Positions 5,929 through 6,817 of a stretch of DNA of 6,817 bases are shown here, piece by piece. Origin of the DNA: JAVBPA01 sp031549925 (GTDB taxonomy: Bacteria > Bacillota > Clostridia > Oscillospirales > CAG-272). The notes below the pieces were generated by a model that had not been told where the DNA came from, searched no databases, and saw nothing but the letters and a program-made list of their open reading frames with translations. How positions within the stretch are numbered: the first letter of the stretch is position 1; each line of letters opens with the position of its first letter. Location of the stretch: assembly GCA_031549925.1 (NCBI GenBank), contig JAVBPA010000075.1:1-6817 (forward strand). Direction: 5' to 3'. The position numbers and the translations under genes are program-made.

Positions 5929-6552
5929 TTATAATACACGCACCCGATTTCCTTCTATAACCAATTTGTCAGAACAAAAAAGTTCAACAGCTTCTGGCAG
6001 GAGTGTCCATTCCGCACGCTCCATAACACGTTTTTGAAGAATTTCCGGAGTATCATCGAATAAAACTTCCACTGCCCGCTGAGATATTATAGGACCGGAA
6101 TCGGCTTCCGCCGTTACAAAATGAACAGTTGCTCCGGTGAGCTTTACACCTGAATTTATAACCGCTTCATGAGTGTAAAGTCCGTAAAATCCTTTTCCGC
6201 AAAAGGAAGGAATCAAAGCCGGGTGGACGTTTATCATCCGTCCGCTGAATTTCTCGGCAAATCCGGGTGACAATATGTAATTAAAACCCGCGAACACTAT
6301 TAAATCAATACCGTTCTTATCAAGCTCTTGTGCGATTGCGGCAGAAAAGCTTTCGCGGTTTTTATGTTCGGAACGGTTTACCACCGCTGTTTTAATATTA
6401 TCCTTTTCGGCGCGTACAAGGGCGTAAGCGTCCGGTTTTGAAGATACAACTAAATTAATTTTCCCGTTTTTTATACGTCCGTCGTTTTGAGCGTCTATTA
6501 AAGCCTGTAAATTTGTTCCTCCGCCCGATACTAAAACAGCCACATTTTTCAT
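5929..6552 (-). CDS. purN: Phosphoribosylglycinamide formyltransferase (GAR transformylase)
   Basis: Transfers the formyl group of 10-formyl-tetrahydrofolate to glycinamide ribonucleotide, the third step of purine synthesis, in the cytoplasm. Its 207 residues match the family length. The N-terminal phosphate-binding loop is VSGGGTNLQALID (8-20) and the folate-side strand is IVFAGFNYILSP (85-96). The catalytic residues map to Asn108 and His110 in INVHPALIPSFCGKGFYG and Asp151 in HFVTAEADSGPIISQ, equivalent to N106, H108 and D144 of the E. coli enzyme. The ATG at 6552 follows the purF stop by one base. An AAGG element (6564-6567) inside the end of purF lies about 11 bases upstream, so translation is probably coupled to purF. 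No convincing terminator follows purN, and read-through would enter the ZTP riboswitch. Confidence 0.98.
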   Translation of the reverse strand: MKNVAVLVSGGGTNLQALIDAQNDGRIKNGKINLVVSSKPDAYALVRAEKDNIKTAVVNRSEHKNRESFSAAIAQELDKNGIDLIVFAGFNYILSPGFAEKFSGRMINVHPALIPSFCGKGFYGLYTHEAVINSGVKLTGATVHFVTAEADSGPIISQRAVEVLFDDTPEILQKRVMERAEWTLLPEAVELFCSDKLVIEGNRVRVL

Positions 6553-6553
6553 A

Positions 6554-6817
6554 TCAGCTTTTACCTTCAGATGAAATATTAATAGGGTAATTACCCGTGA
6601 AACATGCTTCGCAAAAACCGATTTTGCTGTCGGGAGCGATATATTTAAGATCCTCTATATCAAGAAATCCCAATGTATCAGAATCAATATGAAGTCTGAA
6701 TTCTTCCTGCGACATACGGCATGCGATGAGTTTATCGCGTGACTGCGTATCCGTTCCGAAATAACAAGGGTGCAGAAACGGAGGAGAAGAAATACGCAGG
6801 TGAACTTCTTTCGCTCC
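6554..6817 (-). CDS. purF: Amidophosphoribosyltransferase, C-terminal part
   Basis: The C-terminal 87 residues of glutamine PRPP amidotransferase, the committed step of de novo purine synthesis (PRPP plus glutamine to phosphoribosylamine). The frame is open at the window edge, reading GAKEVHLRISSPPFLHPCYF at its visible start, then GTDTQSRDKLIA, a SDTLGFLDIEDL segment and CEACFTGNYP near the end, with TGA at 6554-6556. This matches the Bacillus-type enzyme: the phosphoribosyltransferase domain's SPP...PC(F/Y)(Y/F)G(I/T)DT region and the C-terminal CxxC, two of the four cysteines that bind a 4Fe-4S cluster in that type. The N-terminal Cys-nucleophile glutaminase domain lies outside the window. 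It is directly followed by purN, with no purM between them. Confidence 0.96.
   Translation of the reverse strand, partial: GAKEVHLRISSPPFLHPCYFGTDTQSRDKLIACRMSQEEFRLHIDSDTLGFLDIEDLKYIAPDSKIGFCEACFTGNYPINISSEGKS

Overview
The window reads as chromosome from an AT-rich, low-GC Gram-positive bacterium, most likely a member of the Clostridia. The support is the near-consensus sigma-A promoters, AGGAG-type ribosome binding sites, intrinsic terminators with T tracts, a ZTP riboswitch in front of purH, and a Clostridia-like CxxC end on PurF. Nothing indicates a phage, plasmid or insertion sequence, and no RNA genes or CRISPR repeats were seen.

Left end (1-749, + strand): the C-terminal part of a branched-chain amino acid type (LivK/LivJ-like) ABC-transporter substrate-binding protein, whose start lies outside the window. 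It converges on the next operon across about 200 AT-rich bases holding a long inverted repeat (812-899), probably a terminator.

Middle (952-3836, - strand): a two-gene operon read right to left. First comes a 548-residue cytoplasmic GH71/GH99-like glycoside hydrolase-type protein with a C-terminal beta-rich domain. Five bases later comes a 410-residue protein of the uroporphyrinogen decarboxylase / cobalamin-independent methionine synthase-like superfamily. A very strong promoter (TTGACA, 18 bp, TGnTATAAT at 3896-3925) drives the pair. Neither protein has a signal peptide, so a joint role on an imported substrate is plausible, but the reaction is unknown. This is the least understood part of the window.

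Right half (4067-6817, - strand): de novo purine synthesis genes in transcription order purF (C-terminal 87 residues only), purN and purH. purF and purN are separated by one base. Between purN and purH lies a 293-base gap with a sigma-A promoter (5877-5905), a ZTP riboswitch aptamer (5802-5870), a competing intrinsic terminator (5758-5812), a possible 12-residue leader ORF and the purH ribosome binding site. ZMP, the ligand, is the substrate of PurH, so accumulation of ZMP/ZTP when 10-formyl-tetrahydrofolate is short should switch purH on. purM, often found between purF and purN, is not there. An intrinsic terminator (3942-3980) closes the purine operon immediately before the glycosidase operon promoter.
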